Source of the DNA: Rostratula benghalensis | Taxonomy: Eukaryota; Chordata; Aves; Charadriiformes; Rostratulidae | Direction of reading: 5' to 3' | Assembly: GCA_013399305.1 (NCBI GenBank) | Contig: VXAI01000136.1 | Coordinates: forward strand, 1,484,195 to 1,548,194 | Length of the DNA stretch: 64,000 nt | Part shown: piece after piece, positions 24,191 through 37,713 of the stretch | Layout: every line of letters starts with the position of its first letter | How positions within the stretch are numbered: the first letter of the stretch is position 1 | Notes under the pieces: model-generated | Told to the model about the DNA's origin: nothing | Seen by the model: only the letters and a program-made list of their open reading frames with translations | Database searches by the model: none | Translations under genes and position numbers: made by a program

Positions 24191-24585
24191 TTCTGTCATT
24201 CTTTCTCAGTTGTAACGAGAATGGCAGAATCGTTTTGGGAGAGTGGTGGGTGATGATATGTGCTGTACTTAAAGAGTGTGAAAGAAAAGCTTTCTCTCCT
24301 TTTAACTGCTCTGTAAGCTTCATTCTCTCTGAAAGTTTCGATGCTTCCGTTGCTCTTCATCAGCTTATCACAAGTTGGCTGTGTCACGTCCAAAGAATTT
24401 ATCTTTTCATTATTTTTCCATTCTTTCAACGCATAGTTCTTCCTAAATGATACAGCAGCAGAAGGAAAAGAAAATAAACACCTGCTGTTCCTGTCTGTGT
24501 TCTGCAGCTAGAGAAAATGAGTCATTAGTTCAGTGGCAGTTTCCAGCCCACTTACAAAATCTGTGAGCGCTAACCTTACATTTGC

Positions 24586-24708
24586 CACCCTGTTAGGTTT
24601 TAGGAAAATGTCCAGCCACAGAGAGCCCTCTAGTAAGATAATTAGCACCCTGTTAGGTTTTAGGAAAATGTCCAGCCACAGAGAGCCCTCTAGTAAGATA
24701 ATTAGCAC
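24586..24708. repeat. Perfect 60-bp tandem duplication, about 2.05 copies
   Basis: Bases 24586-24648 are identical to 24646-24708 with a period of exactly 60. The unit starts with CACCCTGTTAGGTTTTAGG and ends with AAGATAATTAG. There is no mismatch between the two copies, so the duplication is very recent, polymorphic or an assembly artefact. Because 60 is divisible by three, open frames on both strands carry the same 20-residue unit twice. Those frames have no other sign of being coding. Confidence 0.97.
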
Positions 24709-26559
24709 AGATTTCATGGAAAGGAGTAACTTAAGCTCATTTCTGCCATAAGCAGAGGTGGGAGTGTTTACAGATCACGTTATCACTTATTTTTCACTTA
24801 TATAACCCTAAAAGTGTTTGAGTGCAGACCTCTACACAGGGAATTGGATCCAAATGACAATAAACTTATTTTGCTCAGCTACTTTATATGGAGCCTGTGA
24901 AAGCATGTCATTGGCTGTCATTTCTCCAGTCCCCCTTTAACAGTCCCTTGGGGGGGATCACAACATTATTGTCACTGGTGCTGAAGAGGATTAGTAAAGA
25001 AGAGAAGCTTCTTTACTAGAGAAGGTTCCTGCATACTTATCATCTCCTTGCTGGTCAAAATGGGACAGTCCAGAGTGCAGCTGTGTTACCACAGTGCTCC
25101 CAGTGTTTCACCTGTGTAGAGTTTATTAGGCAGATCAGGGTATTAAATGCTTAATACCAGTCTCTTTATTTGCAAAAGGACTCCAGGATGAATATCCTGA
25201 AGCCTTTTCTGTCCCCAGTGGGTAAAAGAGTGACTCTTTGTCAGTAAGGTATTAGTGTCTTTGGTCTTGCTCACAGTTGACCAATCTCTGTAACAGATTT
25301 TTCTCTTTCAGCATCTTTTCATGGTTTTTGTGAAGAGAAGTCAAGCATTACCTGGACATGAACCCTGACCTGGCTTTGGAAGCAGATACTGGGCTCTACA
25401 TCCAATGCTGTACCTGACCTTGTGCCAAAAAGCTGAACCAAAGCCTGCTAAAGCCAATGAAACCTTGCAGCAGTTCACTTCAGGCTTTGACTAAAAAAGG
25501 AGGGAGTAGGGCAAAACCAGAGAACTGCATTTATATGAAGCACCAAATGGAGGAGGAGAAGTGAACACCCTAATTTCCACTTGAGCATTTCACAGGATGT
25601 CATTGCATTGTGAAATCCAATGCAGCACCATGTCAGCACCAGAGCAATAAACTGCCACTGCCTCTCCCCAGGGTTAAGAGGGGTGCAGCACACCTCTCTG
25701 CTGAGGAGAAAAGCTGTAGTAAGTGCTGAGTGGCTGTTTCTGTAGCTGAGTGGATGAAGCAGACCCCAGTGCTGGCCCACTAGTTGCTAGATGTCTGCAT
25801 CACTGACAAACTGCAGATTTGTTCATGCTTAACATTCTTTTCATATCACTCCGCTGAGAGTTTGACTGTAACAGCAAAAAAATGCTTTGCAGTTTTAAGA
25901 CATATCTCCCCACAGTGCTTCAGAGTCCTCCACAGACACAAATGAACTCAGCTTCACAGAGCTCCTGCTTTAAGACCTTATTTTACCGGTTAAATGGAGG
26001 GGAAAATATTGTCTGTTAAATAAAAGAAAACTAATGGAAAAAAAAACAAACAACCAAGGTTTGGGACCCTGAAGACTCAGGGACATAGCACAATATGATA
26101 CTTCAAATAGTAAAAATTTCAGGAGCCATCTGTAACACACACCACAGATTGAGTTCCTTGCTTGCCCATGCCTATGTCTGCTGGAAATCACTCAGCTGCT
26201 CCTCACACAGATGGGATTCTTGCTTATATTAAAACCAGGTGGGAAAATGACTGTAATGATCCTTTTTCAACTACTTAATTTGTTTCTCAGGTGTCTCTGC
26301 TTGTTTTCTATTATTATCAGCACTGCAGAGCCCATTCAGCTGTGGGATGATTAGGGAAATTTTAGCCCCCTCCTTTTATTTGGCCAGATGTTTTAATCCA
26401 TATTCAGAATTTTTGTTGGAGTCCTTATACCCATGGAATGGGTTGACTTGGGTAAACAGGCACTGCATTCTTTTAGAAGAATGGTTTAGATCTCCAGATC
26501 TGTCCTAGGGCCACACAATTTTCAGCTGAGGTCCAGCTGTAGTCTCTGTGAGTAATCCC

Positions 26560-27145
26560 CAGAGTCCAATCTGCCTTCATTGCTGCAGCATCGTGCTGCT
26601 CACTCATGCTCAGCTGGTTGTCCCCCAGCCCCTCCAGGTCATTTTCAGCAGGGGGTCCTAGTCTGTATTAGGCTCTTTGGCTGTGTCACCCCAGGCACAG
26701 GAATTTGCAGTTTTCTTGGTTAAACATACAGTTTTCTCTAACCCACTCTTCCAGCCTGTCCAGGTCTCTCTGCAAGGTGGCTCTCACTTCTGACGTGATC
26801 ATCTAGATCATTTGTGAAGATGTTGAACAGTGTGTGGGGTCCAGTATTGATCCCTGGGGGACACCACTTGTGACAAGCTGCCAGTCTGGGTGAAAATCAC
26901 TGATTGCCACCCTCTGAGTACAACCTATTAGGCAGTCTGCTCCCCATCTCACAGACCATCCATCCAGTCTGCATCTTGCCAGCTGGTCTGGGAGGAGGCT
27001 GTGGAATATGGTGTCAAATGCTTTGCTGAAGTCCATGGAAACAGTAGCCACTGCTCTCCCTGTGTCACCAGAAGCCAGGATTTTGTTGTGGAAGGCCATC
27101 AGGTTAGTCTGGCATGATTTGCCTTTGATAAATCTGGGATGGCTA
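26560..27145 (-). mobile_element. Old CR1 LINE, reverse transcriptase region, minus orientation
   Basis: The + strand shows reversed CR1 ORF2 blocks: 'cattttcagcagggggtcct', 'cactcttccagcctgtccag', 'tctagatcatttgtgaagat', 'tgatccctgggggacaccac', 'catccatccagtctgcatct', 'ctttgctgaagtccatggaa' and 'gaaggccatcaggttagtct'. Neither the 3' terminus nor the 5' end is present, so this is an internal fragment. It is more diverged than the copies at 7.5 and 23.5 kb and belongs to an older subfamily. Weak similarity may extend upstream to about 26510. Confidence 0.88.
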
Positions 27146-27162
27146 ATCATGCAGTACTGCAA
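26803..27162 (-). pseudogene. CR1 reverse transcriptase fragment with motif A and B blocks
   Basis: A 119-codon open frame covers the middle of the CR1 reverse transcriptase. Visible blocks are FIKGKSCQTNLMAFHNKI, the motif A region SMDFSKAFDTIFHSLLPDQL (the catalytic aspartate is in the DFSKAFD string), and the motif B region VTSGVPQGSILDP. In intact CR1 the last block reads SGVPQGSVLGP and is followed by the YADD/FADD motif C. Here the frame breaks right after it and motif C is lost. The preservation of motifs A and B in one frame is notable for an old copy but is most likely chance. The first two thirds of a functional enzyme are missing. Confidence 0.8.
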
Positions 27163-30100
27163 TGGACTGGGAGCACAAAGGGAGCCACGGAGGAATTAAT
27201 CTTGCCTGTCTCTAAGTGTTGTTGAAGTTAGAAAAAGTTATTCATATCACTGAAGGTTTTTCCTCCCTGTGATCCCATGTGGACAGTGATTTTTATCCTT
27301 CTTTAGGTGGATGGCCATAAAAGGTATATTTTCACCTTTCCCGAGGCGAAACTGGTTGATGGGTAACTGGAAAACAGCATGGGAATGGCATCTTCCTGCT
27401 AGATAAGAATTGTAAGGATACTGTTTCTCCAATAATTTGTTGGTTGTAGTGTTTAAGCAAAAATTCTAAGGTCATTTAGAAAATAATAATATAACATCTT
27501 TTGGTTTAGAGTGCTAAAGGTTATGAGATTCAGTGGGCAGAAATATCTCTCATTATTCAGACAATGTAAGGGAAACACCTTGTAGTCTTAAATCTACTCT
27601 TGACTCTTGTCACTTTTTATTAAGGATGTATAAAAGGTGACACATTATATCATGGCCTGAATTAAATGCACATAGCTGGACAAATCCAGGCAAAAAATTA
27701 TTACCTCAATGTGCCCAGTCTAAAAATAGGAACACAGATTCCTTATATTTCTCTTGGACACTCAAAAGAAATATGGGAATCCTAGTGCTTCTACCAAGCT
27801 TTTGTAATCTTCTTTTGTCTACACCTAAGTGGTGATGATTTTTCTCCCCTCCCAAAGCAAAATCAACAGAGCAATGGAACTAGAGCACAAGTTCCAGAAT
27901 CCTGATCTAATTGCAAAGTCTCTAAATAAGTTATGAGTTTAAAAACAAAATCCTGTTAATTGAATTGGGACATTTCTTAATTCTTTGATAATAACCAACC
28001 TTTTCCTTTTCCCTCTCCCAGAACTTTCCTAGTCAGTAGGCTCTCCCTGATCAAAAGATGTCAATTCATACTATTTTGAAAAATTGCAGATGACTTCCAA
28101 GAAGCACAAGAGGAAGGGCAGACTGAAGAGAATAACAAGTGTTTCTCAACTGTTGTGCTGGTATCGTGGCCTCTCTAAGAAGGAGTGTAACACACACCGT
28201 TCAGATCAGCACTTCTGCCTTTAGAGAATACCGTGGCTTAAGCCCTAACCACTGGTCAAGTGTGAGAGGGGGTATTTAGTCAACAAAAAGTTGGCAGGAA
28301 CACTTATTTCACTATGCAACAAGGACAGAATAAATCAGTGAAAGCAGCAAAAGGCAGGATGTTAAGAAGTCAAGAAATAAAAAGAATACATAATGGGGGG
28401 AGTTAATTCCTGACTTGAACACTGTTGTTAATAGCCCAGTCATGAAGTGGAAGTATTGTGCTTTATAGGAGATGTTTGTTGATGCTGTATTGTGCACGAA
28501 GTAAAATCAATATTGTTTTTCTGTTTGCACAACCGGAACAATAACCATTAAAACAAATATACTCTTGAGAGAGTTTAAAATGAGAATGCTCTCATCAATT
28601 AGACGGCTCCCTCTCATGCAGCCTTTCACTCCCAGGATTCAGTCTTGGTCTCCAAGTGAAGCTGGTGCCGTATACTCCATCCAAAAGAAACACAGGAAAC
28701 TTGAACAGCTGAAATGTAGTAACCCATCGCTAATCCTGCTCTTCCTCTATCAGTGCCTCCATGAGAAACCCGTGTCCCTCACTCTGCTCATCTCAGCAGC
28801 CAGCAGACAGATCCCTCTCCCAGACTAATGAGTTTTCTTTGGGTTCTTAAGTAGCACTGATTCATATTTAATGTGTTTAAAAAATGCAGCACCAGGTTTT
28901 TAGAGGTATGGGGCTAGCTCAGCTCAGAGGGACCTTCAGTAGATATCGTGTGTTAGAAGACACAATTCACCATCCAAGTGTCTGCTGCAGAGAAGAACCA
29001 TACTTCTCTGGGGTTACTCAGGGTCAGAAGTTTGCTCTGCAAGAAGGTGCAAAGAAGGAGATAAAATAATTAATATCCTTTCTTTCCACCTGGAAGGGTG
29101 TACCAGGTCCTTGCTTGCATCTGCACTGAGTCTTCCTTCATCCTTAAACATGCTGGACAACTGCTATTTTACGTGGATTTTCCTGAAACTGCACACAGGA
29201 AATCTTACTCCTCTCACTCAAGAGCCAGGTAATAACACCTGCAACAAATTTAAGTTCTCAGCTGGACAACTACAAATGATTTAAACAAAAATTAGTCAAT
29301 ACTGCCCGAAGTGCATTTGAGAATACAGTTCTGCTATGCAGCTTAGCTAATATCAACTTGTTTATTTTTCTTCCCTACTGTATATACTTATCAAACCCTT
29401 CCCTTAACTACTATAGGCTTTCTGACAGGTTTATCTGGAGCTGAATTTTGCTGTTGGAGAACATTTACCTCTGAAAGATAAAGCTACCTTATGCTGGCAC
29501 AAGCACTGCCTCCTGGACTCTTCCATCTGCTCAGGTTTCAGGAGCAGATGCCAGGATGAATTTCAGACCTGGGGAGTGCAGCTGAGTGAAAGAATGGCTT
29601 GTGGCAGCAACAGCTTCCAAATTAAGAAGAAACATCTTTTAAAAAGAGAGAAAAATAAGCCTTAAACCCAGATTCAGTGAAGTGAACCAGCACGATGGTC
29701 AGATAATTAATCCGTAAAAAGGCTCTTGCAAAGGTGAAGGAAGAGGGCATTACCAGGCAGGGGGAATGACATCTTCCTTGATAATGGCTTGTGGTTATTT
29801 TTGAGAAATTAATATATTGAAAGGAAGCATTTTAAAAATGCAAGAATACTCAAAGCAAAACTGATTTTTTTAAAATTAACCTTTTCTTTTTAGTTAGAAA
29901 ATGATTGCATGGGTAAAATGCTGAGAGCCAATTAAGGGCTGGGTTTAGTTTGATAACAGTCCTAACAGGCTTAAAATAGCAGGTTGTTTCCTCCCCTAAT
30001 AAGTCAGCTTTATGTATGAGATCTTCAGGCAATGAAGCTTCCAGGCTGGAAATACTTTAAAGCTAGCCACTTTTTTTAACTACCATTCTGCTTTTCCACC

Positions 30101-30265
30101 AATTTTTTAAGCAGATTCCTTTAAGGGTAAAATCTCCTCTATTTTTAGCCTGTAGTACGAATCCCAGAGGATCTTGCCTCACAACCTGCAGCAACGGGGT
30201 TTGTCTGAAAACTCACAGAAATCAATGGATTATTTCCTTACACTTCAAATCAAGTTTTGCAGGGC

Positions 30266-30283
30266 TTTTTTTTTTTTTTTTAG
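30266..30283. repeat. Poly(T) run, T18
   Basis: Eighteen consecutive T residues followed by a strongly AT-rich stretch. Simple homopolymer. Confidence 0.9.
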
Positions 30284-30878
30284 TCTTGAAATAATAATGA
30301 AATTATGCAGTAATATTATAATGATAACTTCCCTGGATTTAAATTTATAATCAGCAAATGTAATTACGTACTTTTCTAAGTCAGTTGTTATTTACTTAAC
30401 ATAGCATAACTACTCAATTACATTAAAATAAGAGCTTTTTGAATAATTTAATTCAAATGCTTTTTTTAAAATTCTTTTTACATTCATTAATGAGCTCATA
30501 GGTGAATTTTTTTCCTTATTCTACCAGTCAGTATTAATAGCATATAAAATGTTTTAAATTGGAAGTATGGGAAACATAGATTATAAAACAGAAAATATAA
30601 ATAATTTCAGGAGAACCATTTAAGAATGAATCATTTAAAAACTCCCACATCCTTGATTCTCATGTTATATCAAGTATTTGACCATCATCATGGAACAGAT
30701 TAATGCAACAGTGCTAAGAGAACTTCCACGTGTCTCAACATGGGCCATTGACTATCTAATATCAATGTCAGAGTGTGTTTTTCCTTGGGCATTGTGAACT
30801 TCATTCATAGTTCACTGCAACTCATTGAAAGACCTATTGGATTCTGTGAGCTTTGAGTTGGACTCAGAATTTTCACAA

Positions 30879-30897
30879 TTTTTTTTTTTTTTTTTTT
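30879..30897. repeat. Poly(T) run, T19
   Basis: Nineteen consecutive T residues. A short open frame running through it is poly-phenylalanine and not credible as coding sequence. Confidence 0.9.
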
Positions 30898-32987
30898 CTC
30901 TTCTTAATGAGGCTCCAGGTCCCCAGGAGCCAGTGAAATGTCCATCTGTCAGGAAACACAGCTTTCCCAATGGACAGAAGTGTTATCACTGTCACTGCAT
31001 TGACGACAGGAAAACACAACAAGGAAGAGAATAGAGCAGTGGTAGGACATCCATAGGTTCCAAGAGACTGAAATAACATCTCTTAGACTTATAATGTCAT
31101 GAAACTAAGGCAGGAAAACCTTATCAGACCTGGTTAGGGTCCAGGTTGCCAAAATGTCCAGTGTTACCCCCACCTGCAGCTGGAATCTAAATTCACTATT
31201 TTCAAGAACAGAAAAGACAGCATTCTCTAAATTCCCATCTCTAGATTGGGATTTTATCTTTATCTTTAAAATAAAAATCTTCGCTTTTGCCTTTCTCATT
31301 TGAATTATTTTTTTTTCTTTTGAAAAAATTACATGGTTAACTCTGTGAGAGGAGTCTTTGGGAGCCTCTCACTTGGTGAAGATGCACTGAGGACAGTTGG
31401 TGAAGTCAAGTGAGGCTGGAGCTCAGATCTCCACTCTGTTGTGGCACTCAGCTGCAAAACACAAATAAACATTACCTGCTTTGACCAAAAGAAAACTCAT
31501 GTGATTTCATGCACTCGCACACATCCACACTGGTCAAGCAGAGAGGGCTAAGTCTCATTTTTCTGTTTGTATAAATCCAAATTTCGGAAGTATATGATTG
31601 ACAATGGCTGAGTGAAGAACATTCACCTCACTATTCTTGCAATGCACATTGCTGATTATTTATTTATTACTCATTATTTATTTTAGTGTTATCTTATAAA
31701 GGAGCCGTTATGAAGAAAACCAGGAAGATTTCAGGTGAAGTTTTAGGGTTGGTGTTTTCTAGGATGGAGGAGTATTTCCAGAAGTGCTTTAATTTACTGT
31801 TCAGTACAAGAGAATGAATTCATAAACTTCTATTGAGGTCAAAGAGCACAAAATCAGATCTGCTGTGAGTGGAAAAACCTCATGAGGGGGGCATTGCTGG
31901 GTTTTTTATTGACCACTAAGAAGAGTTTTGCTCATGAGATTCAGCTTATCAGGAGACACCGTACTCACTCGTGTGCTGAGGTCTGAGACACAAGGCTGGA
32001 GCTAGAAGGTGTTAGCACTACTGCTGAACCATGGTGTCATCCATGAAGCTTGAAGTCACTGACCTCCTAGTCTGTAGGGTATTTAGACAACAACTCTTCA
32101 GTTAGGGGCCTTGTCCCTTGGTTACATGGGAGCATGACCATTAACAGGCAAGATCCAGTGCTGTAAGACAGTAATTTACAGAAGTTGGTATCTTAAACTG
32201 ACTTCTACACTCAGGTTGTGTTTTGTCAGTAGTTCAGTATGTAAAATAGTATATATCCTGGCAAAAATGAATGATGTACACTGTATTTTAGATGAACTAA
32301 CACAGCAAGAACATCAGGCCTGTAAGAGCTTCAAAGAGAGGCCACAATTATTAGGTCTGTTATAGAAATATGTTTCTGGATATTGAGTAATAAAGGAGAA
32401 TGTTTTGTCAGCAGGCATGGCACGTGGGTCATCTCCTTGCCTTTATTTGCCCCTTCCAGCAGTCAGCAGCCACATTATAGTCTTACTTTGAAAATGCCAT
32501 CCATCATTTCTTCTGGACCTGGAAGGAGAAGATTTCTCCTTCAGCAACCTAGCATTCCTTAACTCATTGACAACATAATCACACTAAGCCCTGTCAGGGT
32601 TTATTTATTGCTGATTATTATTCTGTCTTCCCCTCTACTTTCACCTCACATGCCGTTCACTCCTGGTTGCTATGGAGCTGCTACACAGCATTAGTCTAAC
32701 TTTAGATTAGCCTTGTAACCTTGCATACTTTAAAATTCTTTATGTTTCTTAGCAACTCGGATGAATATCTAGATCTTTCAGCTATTCTCCTAGACACTAG
32801 AAGAATGAATTTACCCCCTCTGAGCATAGGCAATGCCAGTGAGCTTGTGACAACGCAGAGGATGTGGGTAATCCATACCCTTTCTCATAGGTTTCTTGGT
32901 GTTCACTGAGGTCATCTGAGCATGAAGACTTACATAAATAAGTCTTTCCAGGCTGAAGTCCTGCAAGGATTTGCACTGCAACATAGG

Positions 32988-33027
32988 TTTTTGGGGGTTT
33001 TTTTGTTTGTTTTTGGTTTTTTTTTCC
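32988..33027. repeat. T/G-rich low-complexity tract
   Basis: A mixture of T runs and G runs, including TTTTTTTGTTTGTTTTTGG, with no higher-order element visible. Confidence 0.85.
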
Positions 33028-36000
33028 CCAGCATGAGCAAAAGCAGAAGTTGGGGAAAAGATGAATATATAAAATGTTAGGAATTTTTCAAAGAAATGCT
33101 TGAAAAAAACTGGAAGTTTGACAAAAAAAAGATGACATCGATAGTCATGCCTAGGATTGTAGAATTGAACCCCAAAGAAGCTTCCAGCTGTTACTTATCT
33201 GGCCAAGAAACCTGCAGAAGTTGTTAGATAAGACACTGTCCTTGATATAACTCTGTAGTAAACAACAGAAGAATCAACTCTAACAATTCAGTGTCACAGT
33301 GGAAGTTCTCCATGCCACAGAAGGAAAGGAGGGGAATCTTCAGGCAGCTGCATTAATCCATTGCCATCTAGTTTAGAGAAAACCCAGCACTTCCAAGTGT
33401 TAAAAAAGATATTTGGAATGGACAGAACTGCAGCAGGAAATTCCAAGTCTCCTAGCCACAACATACCTACCAACAATCTCCCTACTTTCCTAACTACTCA
33501 TTTATAGGTGATGATGAGGCCATGTCCATTTACTTCAGCCTCTTCAGAGCCATATGAAAGCTCATACATTTACAGAAATAGTTGGCAGTCACAGAACAGC
33601 AGACATTTTAATTGGAAATCACAACAAGGAAGTTTTACCTATTTTTGCTTTTTATGTTGTGCAGACCTTCCTAATGCAGGCTCAGTATATTTTAAAGTAC
33701 CTCTGGGAAATACCAGAGTTTCTAAAACAATTCAGACAAAGCATTCCTGAAGGGAAACAATTGGGAATAAGCTTTATGCACTCACATCTAGTGCATGCTG
33801 TCTGTCCTGTCTCATTTAGCTTCCTATTAGTGCTGTACTTTTCCTCTCCTCTATAACCTGTAATGTGAAAAAAAGGCAGCAACGTGCTGGCAGAGAAGTT
33901 GCCCTGTGTGGCACTCCAGACTTCTGGCTGATAGAGGCTGCCAGGCTGGAGGATGCCTCAGGGAAGAGAAGAGGGCAGCAGTTCTGCCGTCCTCCTCCTC
34001 CTTGTTTGAGGAATAGTTGGGACAATTTCTTTGGTACCAATTCTGTAGTCACCACTGTGAAATTATCTGGGTTTCATGTAGAGCACAAGGGTGGAACCAG
34101 GCCTGGTTTAGCTTCTCCTCACAGGCTGTCATATAGCATTAGAGGGAGAGAAATCCTAATTAAACAGATGGGAAAAAATAAACCTAAACTTCAGACCATG
34201 ATTCTCACCACTTTTGGGGTAATTAGTTTAATACAACTCCAATCTCTCTCCTTCCTCTTTGAACTACAACAAGAGGCTTATAGCTACCTACCCCTTCTCC
34301 CCCAGCAAAACGTCAACCCTGAGTATTCTGGCAATCAGGTAATTGGTAAATACCATCAGGTACAGTGAAAATTGGAACCACATTTTCTCTGACTAAAAGT
34401 AAGTACAGAAAAAGCAAGTTATGACCAGAGCAGCTGTCCAGAACTCGGATGATGCCACATATGGCATTCCTCTGGCCATATATTTTGGAGGAAAAACTGT
34501 CCTTTTATCAGAAGCAGGAGTTTGCTAAAGAAAACTGCTATATCATTTTAGTATCTCAGTTATGAGACTGCATGGCCTGGGAAAGCAAATGCAAATCAAG
34601 GGGATTCTAAGAAATGTTTGGATTTATGAACAGTTTAGGATGACATGAAGTTTCAGTGCACTGTGCATAATATGAAGAGATTTATCTCATTTCTAAAATT
34701 ATCACTGTTCTTTACACCTTCACTGAAATACCCCTAATGAAACCAGTGGGAGTTTTAGTTGAAAACGTAGATTGATGAAAAGAAGAGAATGAACTTTGAA
34801 AACTGTGGAAGAGGAGAAAATTGCTGATTAAATATTCAGGCTTCCCATACCTTATTCTTAGTGAGCTCTAAATTTCTCTATTACAGTTTTGATTGTTAGT
34901 CACATTGCACGTGGCATGTAAAAGACCTTAGCTTTGTTCAATTAATACCAGTCAAAGAAAATTCTTATCCTGGAAAGAGAAGTTGCAGAAAAGTGTGCAA
35001 CTGAAGTAACAAAAAGTTAACCTGAAATCCTATTTAACATAATTTCCATAGATGATGGAAATGGACCTCCTCTTGTAAACAAGATTCAATTTACTGTTTT
35101 AGTTGAGTAATTGCACTACATTCAGATTTGCTGAAAGTTGCTGAAATCCCCCTGAGCTGGATGGGATTGTAATTGCCAATACCAATATTGTATTGCATGC
35201 AATACATCCCTGCAGAAAGATAGATAGCAGACCAAAATTGTTCTTCCTCTCATTTCACTGATTTCCACAGAGTGAAGCTCTAGGCTAATTTACCTTCAAG
35301 TTATGTTACTGGGATGCAGGCAAAAAAAAAAGACAAAGCAAAGGGTGTGTGTTTAAATAATTAAACTAGAATCTGAGATGTGAGAAAATGATAACTATAC
35401 CTCAGAACAGCAAAATTTCATTTGTTGTTGTTATAAATCAAAGCTCAGAGGAATGACTACCAACAGGTTGACTCAAGTGCAATACTATTCAGTCATGCTT
35501 GAAACAAATGTGAAGGCTACCAGACAAGTTGTTGAGCTTACCTAAACTTTTGTGCAACTAAGAGTGCTGTTAGTGTGACCCCAGCTGGCTTAGGTTAAAT
35601 TTAAGTTTGATGCATTTGTGCCTCTGCATCCAAGAGACTGAGAACATCCATGTAGTCAGACAACTTGTGTTGATCTGGAAAACCTTAGACAAAGCAGAGA
35701 AGGTAGAACAAAGCCAAGGCAGAATTTTTTAATGTCTGGGCTGTTTAATATTTCATACTAAGCCACTGTCAGCTCTAATGCTACAGGGTTGATGGTCACT
35801 GGAATTGGTGAAAATTAAGAGCAAGCTCATGGAAATCACTACAAATTGGTGCACCACACCACAAGAAGTGAATCAGGTCCTACTTGTTCTGAAGCTGTGT
35901 GGGGCCAAGTATTACCACGTCAATGAACATCATCTGGGCCATTGTCTATTTTAGAATTTTATTTCCAAATGAATTAGGCCAAGGCAGACTTCAGAAATCA

Positions 36001-36480
36001 ATTTTCCATGGGAACACTTCCTCTTTGTTATAAGTGAAATAAACACAAGTACTGTTCTCTGAACTGTATTCCTACTCTCAGGAGCACAACCAGCTATTTA
36101 TCTTCCCAGGAGACCACCTCCTTTTTACTGAGTGCCATTCTATTTATATAGAGAGTCTGCTTGGTAAACGAAAGATTTATTCATTTCTCAGGAAAGGGTC
36201 AGCACTTCTCCTAGGCACAAATTCTATGTGCTGTCAGATCTGTTTTATCAGCTAATAGTTAAAGACAGATGGAGGATGATTTTCTTCAGGAAACCAAGCC
36301 AGTCTCCCTACAGAAGATAAGAATAGTTTATAAATGTTCAAGAGAATTAAAAGCTTGTTTCAGATCTTTCTTGAAGGGTGTTAGTTCCTAGAAGGGATTT
36401 GTCATGCCATATTCTTAGCTGGAGTGTATTTCAGGTTTTGATTCAAGTCCTGCAAGTCATGACTTTTGGGAAAATGTATA

Positions 36481-36847
<367 letters not shown>

Positions 36848-37687
36848 TTACAGACTGAAAATACACTCAAGAAGGGAGGTAAATGCCCCAGCCCCTCACT
36901 GCCTGGGGCTCAGTAGAGCCCTAAGTGCACCGCTGCCGGCTCTCCGGTGTGTGGCCAACTTAAGCAGGCTGTCTTTGTGCCACAGTCACAGCTACCACAG
37001 AGTAGGTGTGCTTGGGTGTTGCTGCCTGACTCTTCGACCTGCTGCTGGTGAACTGAAGCTCAGTTCATCCCAGCTGATGTGCTGGGATGGCAGTGGGATG
37101 CAGCACCACAAATACAGTCAGACATTGGTTTCATCCATCTATTTCACCATCTGTAAATCCAATATCTTCGTGAGAGTTCCTGTTGTATTTCAGTGTGAAT
37201 GCCCCTGCTTGAGCTAGTTTGCCTTGTCCAGAGTCATCAGAGGCAATGTTTTCTCCGTGTGGTGAAAAATGATGCAGAGATGCCAGCCCTACCTTTAGGC
37301 CAGGAAGCTGTATAAACTAATCAGTCTGTCTCTGCATCTGAAATGATTAGTTCTGATGAAGGGCAGGACCTGCTGCTTCATCTGTACCGCCACACTGCAC
37401 TGACCTTCTCTTAGACCTGAGCCAGAGTTTCCTGTACTGTTTTTATTTACCTAAGTCTTCAAGGATAATACCTTTCATTAGCAGCCACCGTGATGACAGA
37501 CCCAATAACTGACTTTAACCTGAGCTGTAACAAATGGCTGTTGAACTGCGTCTGCCCCTTTGCAGCTGCAGTGATTTAGAGCAAGGATTCAAACTGGACT
37601 TGGTCCTGAGAGGAGCCAGCTTTAAACAGCCTTGGGTGAGGGGGTGAGAGGATTTGGCTTCCCATCAGGCAGAGTTTTAGTCAGAGG

Positions 37688-37713
37688 CACACACACACAC
37701 ACACACACACACA
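37688..37713. repeat. (CA)13 dinucleotide microsatellite
   Basis: Thirteen uninterrupted CA units. This is a classic slippage-prone vertebrate microsatellite and likely to vary in length between individuals. Confidence 0.97.

Larger units (their letters stand above)
23926..26559. other. Unique noncoding DNA containing a 60-bp tandem duplication
   Basis: Apart from the tandem duplication at 24586-24708 and a possible MIR relic near 24127-24190, no feature is recognised. A minus-strand 101-codon frame at 25475-25780 has no known domain. Confidence 0.6.
27146..36480. other. Longest repeat-poor stretch, unique AT-rich noncoding DNA
   Basis: About 9.3 kb in which I recognise no CR1 copy, LTR or gene. 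Simple sequence includes T18 at 30266-30283, T19 at 30879-30897 and a T/G-rich tract at 32988-33027. The segment 30290-30640 is very AT-rich with repeated TAAT cores. The longest frame (33865-34368, +, 167 codons) has no recognisable domain and no supporting context. An ATGCAAAT octamer lies at 34589-34596. Confidence 0.6.

Noticed and set aside
24533..24751. Frame with a 20-residue repeated unit
   Set aside because: The repeat comes from the 60-bp DNA duplication. No start context or homology supports a protein.
33865..34368. 167-codon + strand open frame
   Set aside because: Longest frame that is not a CR1 remnant or within the LTR-like block, but it has no recognisable domain, no biased codon pattern I can see and no supporting splice or promoter context. 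Frames of this size are expected by chance in 64 kb.
36900..36960. Small CpG-containing GC-rich patch
   Set aside because: Too short and with too few CpG dinucleotides for a CpG island or promoter.
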